64,000 nucleotides of DNA from CAKZSB01 sp964573105 (GCA_964573105.1 CAZNIS010000013.1:37258-101257), one strand, 5' to 3'. Shown: positions 50,831 to 60,488, counted from the first letter of the stretch. Numbers and translations are program-made. The notes: generated from the letters alone by a model not told the origin.

Positions 50831-52867
50831 CTGCAGCTCGCGGCGCGCCATCTCGATCAGCCCATCGGCGGCCAGTCGCCGTCTGCCGTATCGATCCTTG
50901 TCGCCCACAATTCTGCGCCGGACGTTGTCGGCGTTGTTGTCGATATCCTGATAGATCAGTCTGCTGTATGCGCACTGATTTGGGTCGTACTCGCACATCA
51001 CCGAGGCATACAGCAAATCGGCCTCAATGTTATTGCCGTCAGCCAGCATGCTCTTGCCAATTAAATTGAGATACCGAGCCATTTGCCCGGCTGCCATAGG
51101 CCGGCCATCGGGCAAATCGATTTCGACATCGACTGGCGCTGAGTAGAAGCCGTTGGCGCCGAGGGTGAGCATAATCGGCGCGGATGCATTGGCCAGTGCG
51201 TAGTAATGCGAGCCCTCAAAGGATCCGCTGACGCCGTCTGTGCGTTTTGGATGGGCGGTTGGAATCGGTTGCCGGTGTGAGGTGAGTTTAAAGCGCGCCC
51301 AGTCGTCGATGATCGAGTGACGTGTCCCTGCGATGTATTGCCTGAAGGCATGTTCATCGTGGGAGTAGCGCAATCGTTGTGAATTTGCCCAGTTGTATCT
51401 GGGGCCGGACCCGCCTCTGGGGACCAACATTCGCGAGGCCAGCAACTGGTTTATCACCATTTGTCGATCGTTAATCCCTGGCAGCCCGTCGACCTCTCCG
51501 TCGATATAGAAAACGGTGCCACGATGAAACCGCTTCAACATAATCTTGCGCGCGTGATCAAAAGCCACCTGGCGAGGGTCCCACATCAATTGCTCGAGCA
51601 AGCGATATTCCGTGGCGCGATCACCGGTGGCGGCACTGGCTAGTACCTGCGCACCGATCGCCTGATAGTTGTTCGGGTCGACCGCGATCGCCTTGCGCGT
51701 CAGGGTCATTAGTTCGCTGATCTTGTCTCGATTGCGTTCGTTAGTTTTGGATGGAAAGCCCGCGATCAGGGATGCCCGCGAGCCTGATCGGTAGAGCTTA
51801 AGCCAGGCCTCTTCCATCAGTTGTGCCGACTCAGCTCGCAAGGACTCACTAACTGGCACTATCGTTTGCGATAGCCGCGCATCGATAGCGGCGACGGCCT
51901 TGTTGATCAAAGCGGAGAGTGAATCGGCTTGTAGCGTCGTCGTCGATCTGAGTCCATGGACGCGTTCGATCATCAGCACCAGATCGTAGCCGGGCCTGCT
52001 TGATGCGTGCGTTAACAGTCGACCGTGTACGATCACATCAGGGGTTAGTCGTGCGGTTTCGTGTCGTCCGAGTCTTGATTCGAGTGTCAGCGCCATCGCG
52101 TGATCGCCGGCCATAAGCTGATACTTGCCGGAGCTCGCCAGTATCTGCGTCAGCCCCTCGCGAAGCGCTTTGCTCGCCTGATTGCCGGATGGATTTGGGC
52201 TGCCCGGTATAAACGCCGCAACAGACAGGTGAAATTGTTCGCGGGCGCCAGATTCGCTGACCCGCCGACGGTGATTATCAATTGCAGCGGCGATGCGGCT
52301 CGCGACCGACGCCGTGTCCAGTGTGGTGTCCGAGTCCAACGGTGCGTTGATCGTCGCCACCAGTTGCATCGTCTGCACATGGTTCAGTTGCAGTTGTAGC
52401 TGTCTGCCATATCGGCTGTGTTCGAGGCTGCCGCTCAATACATAGTCGGCAGGCTCACTGCTGGCCAGTGCGGCGCGTTCGGGACTGGAGGCATTGCGCG
52501 CCAGCGGATGGCTTTGGGCATCGCGATCAAGCAGGGTCATGGCCGCAGAACTGCCAAGCGTTGCGCCAAGCGCGTGATGCACCAGACGCAAGCTGGCTGC
52601 AAGATCAGCCAGACCCGCAGTTCCCTGTTCGATCAGTTCCGGGCCTGCAAACAAGGGGTAGAGCGCAAGCTTTGGTTGGTCTGGGATTGTGATAAGCGGT
52701 GCTTGCGCTATTGCCTTGCTGGTATCATCAGCGGTCGCGCTGGTTACTTGCCGCGCGGGCGTATCGGTGGGCTCGTAGACCGGATAGTGTTTTTCCTTGC
52801 TGATAAACGGATTGTGACCAACCACGGCAATGAGTATCACCACCAGTGACAGAACGAGATTCTTCAT
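50831..52867 (-). CDS. Large envelope-associated protein, 3' end lost in the assembly gap
   Basis: 679 residues are visible before the gap. MKNLVLSLVVILIAVVGHN is a signal anchor or uncleaved signal peptide. The sequence then has LALYPLFAGPELIEQGTAGLADLAASLRLVHHALG and MTLLDRDAQ...EPADYVLSGSLEHSRYG, the pattern of CsgG-like outer-membrane assembly proteins (curli-type LLDR/LGGSL strands) that also occurs in the next gene. Later segments AIAVDPNNYQAIGAQVLASAATGD are TPR-like. It follows the CsgG-like gene by 64 bp in the same direction. Likely periplasmic or lipoprotein-like scaffold of unknown role; it may continue into the 49834-50730 fragment. Confidence 0.6.
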
Positions 52868-52931
52868 GGCAGTTGCTCGAGTATTCTCTGCCGCGTGCGG
52901 TATGTGCAGTTAGCCAACGGGGTTGTATGCG

Positions 52932-53879
52932 TTAGCGTGGTTCACCCACAAGCTTGGGCAGCATGCGCATGGCAATCGCCGCCGATGCCTTGGCCAGCGC
53001 GTTCTTTGAACCAATCAATTCGGTGCCAGCCACCACCACACTGGTCTGCCGGTCGATTGCCAGCAGACGCCCGGTCTTGCGCGAGATGGCCTTGACCTCC
53101 AGCCGCGCCGTCACACCCAGCGCGCGTCCGTTTCGATAGGACACTTCGGTAAAACCCTCGCCCAGAATCATCACATCGACGTACTCCTGAAAACGCGGAT
53201 CATTGTCGATCATCGGGAAACCGGTCTCGGCGCCAAAGACCAGAAATTCGGTTTCCGCCGCAGGGTCGATCACGCGGCGTCGAATGTGCTGCTCGTCAAT
53301 GCTGACGGCGATGGTGGGTTTATCGTAGGCGGCCAGGGACTCGGTCAGTTGTTGTAGTTTTGTCAGCTTCTCGGTGGCCGGTTCCCGTTTGTCGGTGGAT
53401 TGTTCCTGCTGAATCAGTGCCAGCATTTTCTCAGTCACGCGCGAGCTGAACGTCTCAAGCGGCTGGTAGCGATTGCCGCTGACGGTGAAGGCGCGCATGC
53501 TGCCATCTCGCACATCGACCAGTTTGCCAAAAAAATGCTGGCTGAAGCCATCGTCCAGCAGTGAGCCGCCCAGTAGATAGTCGGCACCGGCGATTGCCTG
53601 CTCGTGTTCTACAGCAAAGTCGCCGTTGTCCTGGGTCTGTCCCAGAGTGCGCTCATCGACCAGGCTGGACAGTTGCTCGCGATCGAGCAGCGTTACGGCA
53701 GGCGATTCGGACAGTAACCCGGATATCATCAAACGCGTTCTGGTGCCAATGGACGAGGACGTATGCGCAACCGGCACCAAATCTTCAAGGACCACACGAG
53801 CTTTGGCAATCGACGCAAGGCTTGTCTGTGACAGACAGGCCAACGCCATCGTCAGTGCGATTGAGATGAATTTATTCAT
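52932..53879 (-). CDS. CsgG-like secreted protein
   Basis: 315 residues from the ATG at 53879. Signal peptide SIALTMALACLSQTSLAS. The central region shows RLMISGLLSESPAVTLLDREQLSSLVDERTLGQTQ, then GADYLLGGSLLDDGFSQHFFGKLVDVRDGSM, as in CsgG/HfaB outer-membrane assembly proteins, where a GG(S/T)L strand follows the DRE...L helix. The later part (LEVKAISRKTGRLLAIDRQTSVVVAGTELIGSKNALAKASAAIA) matches the family's C-terminal strand-helix. No lipobox cysteine is obvious, so it may not be a lipoprotein. It follows the DUF4124 gene by 13 bp. Confidence 0.65.
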   Translation of the reverse strand: MNKFISIALTMALACLSQTSLASIAKARVVLEDLVPVAHTSSSIGTRTRLMISGLLSESPAVTLLDREQLSSLVDERTLGQTQDNGDFAVEHEQAIAGADYLLGGSLLDDGFSQHFFGKLVDVRDGSMRAFTVSGNRYQPLETFSSRVTEKMLALIQQEQSTDKREPATEKLTKLQQLTESLAAYDKPTIAVSIDEQHIRRRVIDPAAETEFLVFGAETGFPMIDNDPRFQEYVDVMILGEGFTEVSYRNGRALGVTARLEVKAISRKTGRLLAIDRQTSVVVAGTELIGSKNALAKASAAIAMRMLPKLVGEPR

Positions 53880-53892
53880 GAAATAGTCCGGG

Positions 53893-54612
53893 CTAGTCGT
53901 TGAGCGCGGAGGCTCGCGCCTCAAGCCCTTTTAGTCGACGCAACTTGCGGTTGTGTGTTTCCACCCCGCCAGCGTTCTGGCATCGTGCCCACTCCAGCGC
54001 GCGCGGATCACGCGTATAGCCCTGTATATCCGGTTTCGGGCCACAGCGATTCTTGTAGCGCTTGAAGTCTTCGCGCGCGGCCTGCAACGTGGCCTCGAAT
54101 TCCTTGCGTGCCTGCTGCAGCTTTTTCGTTTGTTTCGGACCCCAGCGCAGCGCACATTGCAGATCCCGAATCGATTTGTCTGTGTTGGCGATGCGTTTGT
54201 TTATCGATCGGTACATGCTGGAGTCCGACTGATGGTTTGATCGCTGCGCCAGCATCTTGTTTTTTCGTTCCTGCTGGCGCTGCAGGGCCCGCGCCCAGTC
54301 GCTCATGCCGTAACGAATATTGCTCAGCTGTATGATCGGGTCTTTGCCCGATGGCAGGCGCTTATCCCCACAGTAGAGTCGACCGTTTCTTTTTGTCACC
54401 CCTGAACCGCCGTAGACACTGGTATCCACCTCTTTGATGTCCGGGTAATCGGTCTGGCCGACTGATGGTGGCGGTGTTTGGCTGAAATGGGTGTTGCCGT
54501 CACTGTCGACCCATTTATAGATCGCGGCGTGGGATGGCTGGGCGAGCAGGGCTGCCGCAACAGCGATTGATCGCAGAATGCCTGAACGGAATCTCACTTC
54601 CAAAAACTCCAT
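53893..54612 (-). CDS. DUF4124 domain secreted protein with coiled coil
   Basis: 239 residues. The signal peptide ILRSIAVAAALLAQPSHA is followed by the DUF4124 motif IYKWVDSDGNTHFSQTPPP. Most of the rest is a charged helical region (RALQRQQERKNKMLAQRSNHQ...KQTKKLQQARKEFEATLQAAREDFKRYKNRC) that should form a coiled coil, with a few cysteines. DUF4124 proteins are common in gammaproteobacterial envelopes with unknown function. It is the first gene of the likely operon with the CsgG-like and large envelope genes. ATG 54612 is the obvious start. Confidence 0.78.
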   Translation of the reverse strand: MEFLEVRFRSGILRSIAVAAALLAQPSHAAIYKWVDSDGNTHFSQTPPPSVGQTDYPDIKEVDTSVYGGSGVTKRNGRLYCGDKRLPSGKDPIIQLSNIRYGMSDWARALQRQQERKNKMLAQRSNHQSDSSMYRSINKRIANTDKSIRDLQCALRWGPKQTKKLQQARKEFEATLQAAREDFKRYKNRCGPKPDIQGYTRDPRALEWARCQNAGGVETHNRKLRRLKGLEARASALND

Positions 54613-54849
54613 GTTTCATGTCACTGCGAGCCAGTGATCGTCTCAGTCGCCGAGTGGATGGCGATAAGTCAACAATTACGACTGCGAGCAGCACAAACTT
54701 TAACAATTGCCCGCGAGAACCTTGCAGTGTTCGCTCAGGTACGCGTTTTTATGGCTGACTGATGGATTTAGGTCTTCACCTGCCGCTGACAGATTCAAAC
54801 CGCGAGGCTTGACGGTCATCAGTCAGGACACAGGTAAAACGGACGCAGC

Positions 54850-55374
54850 ATGAGAAGACGACAGGCGGGGTTCACCTTTACCCATTTTTTGCTCGTGATG
54901 ATTGTGGTCGGGTTGGGGAGCATGTTCTGGCGCTGGGCGACTGAGGATGTTCGCGCGACAAAAGATGCGCGATGGGACATCATCCTGATCCAGCCGATGC
55001 TGTAGGAACCCAAAGTTGCAGTGCTCAACTATTTGATGCAGCGGCGTGAGTTCCCGCCGGATAATCGCAAGGCCGGCGTGGCGGCACCACACGATTTCGC
55101 CGATCACCGAGTAGTGAGTGTGGAGATCGAGTCAGGTGCAATTCACGTCAGGTTCGCTGACGACAAGGTCGCGCCATCTCCCGGCAAGATGTTTACCCTG
55201 CGTCCGTCGATTGACAGCTATGACACCAGCTATCCTAAAATCACCTGGGTCTGCGGCTATGCCGAGGCCGATCCCGACAAAGTGACTGGCGGCATCAATC
55301 GGACGACGATCGAACGCAAATATTTGCCGGAAAATTGCCGTGGTCCGGAGCCGGAGAATATGGCGAGGCTGTGA
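54850..55374 (+). pseudogene. Type IV pilin-like gene interrupted by an in-frame TAG
   Basis: From the ATG at 54850, RRRQAGFTFTHFLLVMIVVGLGSMFW is a prepilin leader and hydrophobic helix (G/F cleavage site, but histidine instead of the usual Glu at mature position 5). After ARWDIILIQPML comes TAG at 55003-55005. The same frame continues past the stop with EPKVAVLNYLMQRREFPPDNRKAG and a pilin-like globular part ending at 55374, total ~174 codons, the usual pilin length. Either a recent nonsense mutation, a sequencing error, or two genes; a single base change (for example CAG to TAG) explains it. No pilus assembly genes nearby. Confidence 0.75.
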
Positions 55375-55457
55375 GTGGCTCGTGGCTGTTGGTGGATGCG
55401 CTTGGAAGGGTGTTGAAAATTGTCATGAGCGAAGGTCTGAGTAGGCATCCGTTACAG

Positions 55458-56471
55458 TCATCCAACCAACCCTTCGCAGTCAGTCCCATCCAGCATATTG
55501 TCGATGGTGTTGCGATCGCGTTGCGATAAGCGCTGGTACTCCTCTCTAATCCACGTCAGACACTTTTTCTGATACGGAAAAGTCTGTTGCTGCCAACGGG
55601 TGCCGTCGACATTGGTCTCGAATGTTTTTTGACCCGCATCAACAGCCTCTGTATTAGCCAGCATCACTGGCACATAGCTGCGTCCGATTTCAGACAGCAG
55701 GGCTCGATACGTCTCGGCCATCTGCTTAAGTTCAATCCATTGGTCATCCTCGCAGTCAAGACCGGACAGATCATCGACATAGCTGACCCAGGCGTACACT
55801 CTTGGCGCGCGTGATAATGTGATGGCAGCCGGCGTTGGGTCAAAGTGCGCCAGACACGTGAGTTGCCCGAAGACTGCGAAATCTGATGCGCCCGGCCGTT
55901 CACCCATCAGGAACGAGTGTTTGCACAAATGCGTTTGCAGCAGGTCAAGAAATCGATGATAGCTGTCTTCGATCAGTGATTTGGTGTGCTCGTTCGAGCC
56001 AACAACATAGAGTCTGCTGCGCTGTCGTTCGCGAAACGCACGCTGCCGTTCGGCTATCGTTTTTTCATCGGCTGTAAAATCGTGCCAGTAGGGCAGGATG
56101 CTGGTGGCCTTATCGGCGTCGGCATCGTAGTGCCAGCGATAGTGGAACATCGGTTTGGTCAGCCATTCGTCGGCATAGTCTTCAATTAGATAATCAATAA
56201 AGCGCAGTGCCGGATTGTGTGGAATGACTTCGCGCCCCTGATACCGGGATTCAAACTGACGCAGCAGTGGCGTCGAATCGGTCAACGCCTGCACGGTGCC
56301 GTTTTCATCTGGCAGGTAAAATGTTGGCAGCAGTGCAACTTTGGGGCGCGGCAGATCCCTTGCGTCTGCGGCGCCACTGCCAAGCAATTGATACGGGATA
56401 CGACGATAGCGCAGCAGCGACAGCATTTTGCGGGTATAGGGTGAGCCGGGTGATCCCTTGAATGTCAGCAC
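55458..56471 (-). CDS. Glutathione S-transferase family protein (337 aa)
   Basis: 337 residues from a GTG at 56471. The thioredoxin-fold half begins MLTFKGSPGSPYTRKMLSLLRYRRIPYQLL with the SPYTRK N-cap motif, followed by KVALLPTFYLPDENGTVQALTDSTPLLRQFE (cis-Pro and Asp-Ser glutathione contact). The C-terminal half is longer than usual and contains LMGERPGASDFAVFGQLTCLAHF, the typical capping box, and another ~100 residues. This extended architecture is known in proteobacterial GSTs of unknown substrate. It converges with the pilin-like gene and is divergent from the SDR gene. Confidence 0.82.
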   Translation of the reverse strand: MLTFKGSPGSPYTRKMLSLLRYRRIPYQLLGSGAADARDLPRPKVALLPTFYLPDENGTVQALTDSTPLLRQFESRYQGREVIPHNPALRFIDYLIEDYADEWLTKPMFHYRWHYDADADKATSILPYWHDFTADEKTIAERQRAFRERQRSRLYVVGSNEHTKSLIEDSYHRFLDLLQTHLCKHSFLMGERPGASDFAVFGQLTCLAHFDPTPAAITLSRAPRVYAWVSYVDDLSGLDCEDDQWIELKQMAETYRALLSEIGRSYVPVMLANTEAVDAGQKTFETNVDGTRWQQQTFPYQKKCLTWIREEYQRLSQRDRNTIDNMLDGTDCEGLVG

Positions 56472-56618
56472 TTGTCATGTCCTCCTGGCACTCGGCCACG
56501 CGGGCCTCGACGTCGTGGCAGTGTACACCGGCGCGGTAGTGCGCTGATTGCGCAGTACGGTATAGTAGCGCCGGCGCGGCGATCGCCGCACACTAACCGA
56601 CAATACAGGACAGACATT

Positions 56619-57383
56619 ATGCGAGTGGCACTGACAGGCGCTGCAACCGGAATTGGCGCCGAGGTGGCGGCTCGTCTCAAGCGCGATGGCCACGAGGTGA
56701 TCGCGTTCGATATCACCGAGCCGCAATCGAACGTTGATCGCTGGATTCACACTGATCTTGGCGATGCCGCATCGATTGCCGCGAGCCTCGCCTCGGCCGA
56801 CGGGCCTTTTGACGCATTGGTGAACAACGCCGGCCTGCCACCGCGAGAGGGACTTGCCGAAGCAGTGTTACGAGTAAACTGGTTTGGGTTAAAGATGTTC
56901 CTCGACGGTATGCTCGACAAACTGCAGCCCGGCGCCTCAATCGTCAACACGGCTTCAAAGGCGGGTGGCATGTGGCGCGACAACCTTGTGGAAGTCAAGG
57001 CGCTGATGGCGCTCGATGCTGCGCAGTGCGGCCAGTTTATTCAAGATCGCAGCATCGATGCGACCCGCGCCTATAACCTGTCCAAAGAGGCGGTGATTGT
57101 GCTGACGATGGCGCAAACGCAAAACCTGCACGCGCGTCAGCTACGCATCAACAGTGTCAGCCCGGCTGCAGTGAGCACCGGCATACTGGCAGACTTCACC
57201 GCCGCGTTCGGAGATCGAGTGACCAGGAACCTGGCCCGTGTCGGGCGCGCTGGCGAGCCCGGCGAGGTAGCCGACGTGATCATGTTTTTGTTGTCGCCGC
57301 AGAGTCGCTGGATCAACGGTCAGGACCTGGTCATCGACGGCGGCATGAGTGCGATGATCGCAAGCGAGATGATGGGTTTGTGA
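56619..57383 (+). CDS. Short-chain dehydrogenase/reductase (coniferyl-alcohol-dehydrogenase-like)
   Basis: 254 residues from the ATG at 56619 with AGGA nine bases upstream. The cofactor loop is TGAATGIG (residues ~6-13), followed by the acidic residue of FDITEP favouring NAD. The NNAGLPPREG motif and the catalytic YNLSK (Y-x-x-x-K) are present, and the last segment NGQDLVIDGGMSAMI is the usual dinucleotide floor. The long gap between NNAG and the catalytic tyrosine (SKAGGMWRDNLVEVKALMALDAAQ) resembles the coniferyl-alcohol/3-alpha-hydroxysteroid dehydrogenase group. The substrate is inferred only. Followed by the alkylsulfatase gene 98 bp later. Confidence 0.86.
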   Translation: MRVALTGAATGIGAEVAARLKRDGHEVIAFDITEPQSNVDRWIHTDLGDAASIAASLASADGPFDALVNNAGLPPREGLAEAVLRVNWFGLKMFLDGMLDKLQPGASIVNTASKAGGMWRDNLVEVKALMALDAAQCGQFIQDRSIDATRAYNLSKEAVIVLTMAQTQNLHARQLRINSVSPAAVSTGILADFTAAFGDRVTRNLARVGRAGEPGEVADVIMFLLSPQSRWINGQDLVIDGGMSAMIASEMMGL

Positions 57384-57481
57384 GGGACTGATGCCGTCGC
57401 CCGGCTGTATTGTCGCCAGAGGATTTGCCGGGCCGCTCGATATCTGGCAGGTTAGTGTTCCCTGTTCTGGAAATTTCCCCT

Positions 57482-58747
57482 ATGCCAAACCCGGCACTGC
57501 TGCACCACAACGAGACGCAATTTGCCAAGTCCATCGTCGAACTTTGCCCGGGCGTGTTCACAGCGGTAGGCTATGCCGCATCCACCCAGCACATGATTGT
57601 GGGCGAGCAAAGCATCACGATCGTCGATACCTCCGAGAGCACTGCTGCCGCTGAAAACGTACTGGCTGAGTTTCGCAAGATCACCGACAAGCCAATCGCC
57701 CGAATCATCTACACCCACAGTCACCGCGATCATATCTCTGGCGCCACCGTGTTTAGCGAGGGGCGCGATATCCCGATACTGGCAAGCGCTGCGTTCTCGT
57801 CTGATCTGGTGGGTCAGGACGCCAGCGCCATCGCGCCCAACCAGTCGCTCAATCGCAGAACGCAGGCGCAGTTCGGCATTGGTTTGACCTCAGAACAGCG
57901 TGTCAGCCTGGGGTGTGGGCCCGGTGATCGACCGATGAAGGGCATGGGGGCAGGGCATATCTCGCCAACCGAACTGATCGCTGACAATACCGAGATCGAT
58001 CTGGATGGCGTGAGCGCCAGGCTGATCATGGCCCCCGGCGAGACGGCTGATCACATGGTGGTCTGGCTGCCTGATCAAAAAGTGCTGATACCGGGAGACA
58101 ACTGGTATCACGCGTTTCCCAATCTCTATGCGATCCGCGGCACGCCCTATCGCGACTTCGCCGCCTGGGCCGATAGCCTGGCACTGCTCGATGAACTGGG
58201 GGCCGAAGTACTGGCGCCCGGTCACACCATGCCGGTGTTTGGTGCCGAGCGAGTATCAGAGGTGCTCAGTACCACGCGCGAGGCGATTCTGCATGTGATG
58301 CAACATACCGCCGACGGCATGAACGCCGGACACTCAATGGACGATATCGCAGCGACGATCGAGCTGCCAGCCACCATCGCCGACAAGCCCTGGTTAGGTG
58401 AGTTTTATGGCAAGGCGAGCTGGTCGGCGCGCAGCTTCGCCGCCGGCACATTGGGCTGGTACGACGGCAACCCGACGCATCTGGGTACGCTGTCGTCAGT
58501 GCAGCGCGCTCAGCAGATGGCAAAGCTTGCAGGCGGCGTCGAGGTATTGAGCAAGGCTGCAGAGACCACCGATGATCTGCAGTGGCGGCTTGAGTTGTGC
58601 GATCACCTGATCGCGCTGGGTGAGCCTGTACAACTTTTGAAGGCCACTACCATGGAAGCGCTTGCCGATGCCGAAATCAACGCTACCGCCCGCAACACTT
58701 ACCTTTGGGAGGCCAAGAGGCTCAGGCAACAGGTGGCGGATGCGTGA
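57482..58747 (+). CDS. Class III (metallo-beta-lactamase fold) alkylsulfatase-like protein
   Basis: 421 residues from the ATG at 57482. The zinc signature is H79-S-H81-R-D83-H84 in YTHSHRDHISGAT, followed by LIMAPGETADHMVVWLPDQ, KVLIPGDNWYHAFPN and LAPGHTMPVFG. The layout matches SdsA1/BDS1-type alkylsulfatases, which cleave primary or secondary alkyl sulfates. The C-terminal ~120 residues contain WYDGNPTHLGTLSS, the usual start of the alkyl-sulfatase dimerisation and SCP2-like module, though shortened. No signal peptide is visible. It shares the strand with the SDR gene and may act on the same alcohols after desulfation (inference). Confidence 0.83.
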   Translation: MPNPALLHHNETQFAKSIVELCPGVFTAVGYAASTQHMIVGEQSITIVDTSESTAAAENVLAEFRKITDKPIARIIYTHSHRDHISGATVFSEGRDIPILASAAFSSDLVGQDASAIAPNQSLNRRTQAQFGIGLTSEQRVSLGCGPGDRPMKGMGAGHISPTELIADNTEIDLDGVSARLIMAPGETADHMVVWLPDQKVLIPGDNWYHAFPNLYAIRGTPYRDFAAWADSLALLDELGAEVLAPGHTMPVFGAERVSEVLSTTREAILHVMQHTADGMNAGHSMDDIAATIELPATIADKPWLGEFYGKASWSARSFAAGTLGWYDGNPTHLGTLSSVQRAQQMAKLAGGVEVLSKAAETTDDLQWRLELCDHLIALGEPVQLLKATTMEALADAEINATARNTYLWEAKRLRQQVADA

Positions 58748-58879
58748 GTCAGGCGTTGGCGGAGTTTTTTGCAACGTGGTATTGCTGGCTTGCCAACAAA
58801 CGGTGATACTGCCTGTGGTCAACTCACTGGTATCACCGAAACTGTTAATGTGTCGCCTAAGTTATCGGAAATAGACAGC

Positions 58880-58899
58880 CTCGCTCACGCGTCGGGTTT
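58880..58899 (+). repeat. 20-bp dispersed repeat, copy 1
   Basis: CTCGCTCACGCGTCGGGTTT, identical to 62582-62601. It lies in the 190-bp spacer before the end of the methyltransferase gene. The flanks differ, so only the 20-mer is shared. Confidence 0.85.
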
Positions 58900-58937
58900 T
58901 CGGGGTGCTGGTGTGTCGCCAGATGTGTCCGGAGTGC

Positions 58938-59762
58938 TCACTTCTGAGCAATGACCTCAACGGGCGCGATGATATTTCGTGCAATGTTGTCGATCATGTT
59001 TTTTATCTTTTCCGGCGCTGTAGGTCCCATCAGTAAATGCAACCCCAATGGCGGTGGCCCTGACGCCTTTTGCGATGTCGCTTTCAATTGCGCGAAAAAT
59101 TCAACTGCGAATTCTCTTCGGTTTTGTTCCGAGATCACGCTGAAGCCTGCCGATTGCAAGGCGGCTTTGTATTCATCCACAGTGGAAAGCGAGCTGCCCT
59201 CTGCATGGGGTGCCCAGGGAACAGGAAAAGTAATATCTTCATCGCTCATTCGCATGATGTCATAAATGCCAATTTTGGCACCCGGCTTCAAAACACGGTA
59301 GAGTTCCATCGCCAGCGTCTGTTTGTCAGTGATATTCATCCCCACGTGCAGCATGAATGCTCGATCGAATGTCTGTTCTGAAAACGGTGGCGCGGTGGCA
59401 TTGGATACCTCAAGTGTGATGCGATCATCCAGTTTTAGCCACCTGGATAGTTCATTGCCGGTCTGCACATATTCTTGCGTTAGATCTATACCTGTAACTC
59501 GGCAACCATAGGTGTACGCCGCAAAGCGACTGGCGCCGCCGAGGCCACATCCTGCGTCCAGTATATGATGGTTGGCATCAATATCGAGTTGATCGAGAAA
59601 GTGCCCGGTCGCGACTCTGCCGCCGATGTGAAATTCATCTACCGGGCCCAGATCGTCAATCGTGACATCTGCGGTGGTTTTGCCGAGCTTGCTGATACCG
59701 TTGCGGATTGTGTTTAAAAGCTCGCCATGGGTGTAGTGGCTCTCGACCAGGTTTTTGTACAT
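58938..59762 (-). CDS. SAM-dependent methyltransferase
   Basis: 274 residues from the ATG at 59762. Class I fold: motif I is HHILDAGCGLGGASRFAAY, motif II is VTGIDLTQEYVQTGNEL, and the later strands are VSNATAPPFSEQTFDRAFMLHVGMNI. The spacing and the YRVLKPGAKIGIYDIMRM segment resemble glycine/sarcosine or dimethylglycine methyltransferases and UbiE-like enzymes, but the acceptor cannot be read from the sequence. The frame above the ATG lacks a start context. Followed in the opposite direction by the PPOX gene (127-bp spacer). Confidence 0.85.
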   Translation of the reverse strand: MYKNLVESHYTHGELLNTIRNGISKLGKTTADVTIDDLGPVDEFHIGGRVATGHFLDQLDIDANHHILDAGCGLGGASRFAAYTYGCRVTGIDLTQEYVQTGNELSRWLKLDDRITLEVSNATAPPFSEQTFDRAFMLHVGMNITDKQTLAMELYRVLKPGAKIGIYDIMRMSDEDITFPVPWAPHAEGSSLSTVDEYKAALQSAGFSVISEQNRREFAVEFFAQLKATSQKASGPPPLGLHLLMGPTAPEKIKNMIDNIARNIIAPVEVIAQK

Positions 59763-59888
59763 TTCGTCTGTCCTCGGTTGAGTGATGGATCTGTAGCCAA
59801 CTGGCGTCAAAACACTGTGCGGCGGAGTCAATCAAGATACTCGAAGGGCGGTAGTCGTAGCGATATACCCGATTTAACGATTGTTAGC

Positions 59889-60488
59889 TCAGGGTAGTTC
59901 CCGATGTGGGTCGTTTTCGGGCAGTGAGTCCCGCAGTTCCTCGAAAGACTTCCACGGCGGCTTGGCCCCTTTGCCGCTCTCATCTGGCAGGTAGGGTGAC
60001 GCTGTGTTGGTGGATAAATCCGGAATGTAGCGAGGGCAGTTGGGGAATATCTCATCGGCCGACACTTGTACGATCAGTTTTGGGTTGCTTTTTGTATTGC
60101 TGTCCAACAAGGTGCACGAGCCATTAACCCGCAGGCGTCTGGGGTTTTCCCCAAATCGAATGAACAAAAGGCCTGCGCGCGGAGATCTCAACAGGTTGCC
60201 CAGACTGCGATACATAGAATTGCCGTCGATATCCTGCCATTCGAGTGACCGTGGGCCGGTGACTCGAACAAAACCCGGTGGCCCGCCTTTGAATGAGCAG
60301 TCCACACTTTCACCGTGAGCGGTCGCCAGAAAGAAAAACTCTGCCTGCTCGATAAACTGAATTTCCTCGTCGCCAAACTGCTGCAGGCGGCGATGTTTCT
60401 CCAGTGCATCCGCGATTCTTCTGCCATCGAAACGATCCTGCAGCTCGCGATGACCATCATGGAACATGCCGGTTTGTTTGTATTTCAT
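59889..60488 (-). CDS. Pyridoxamine 5'-phosphate oxidase family (FMN-binding) protein
   Basis: 199 residues from the ATG at 60488. The split-barrel signature is FFFLATAHGESVDCSFKGGPPGFVRVTGPRSLEWQDIDGNSMYRSLGNLLRSPRAGLLFIRFGE, then RRLRVNGSCTLLDSNTKS. The GESVDCSFKGGPPGF block is typical of the PPOX-class flavoproteins that reduce quinones, alkenes or haem products rather than make PLP. The C-terminal ~55 residues (NCPRYIPDLSTNTASPYLP) are the extra helix of this group. FMN binding is probable; the substrate is unknown. Confidence 0.82.
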   Translation of the reverse strand: MKYKQTGMFHDGHRELQDRFDGRRIADALEKHRRLQQFGDEEIQFIEQAEFFFLATAHGESVDCSFKGGPPGFVRVTGPRSLEWQDIDGNSMYRSLGNLLRSPRAGLLFIRFGENPRRLRVNGSCTLLDSNTKSNPKLIVQVSADEIFPNCPRYIPDLSTNTASPYLPDESGKGAKPPWKSFEELRDSLPENDPHRELP

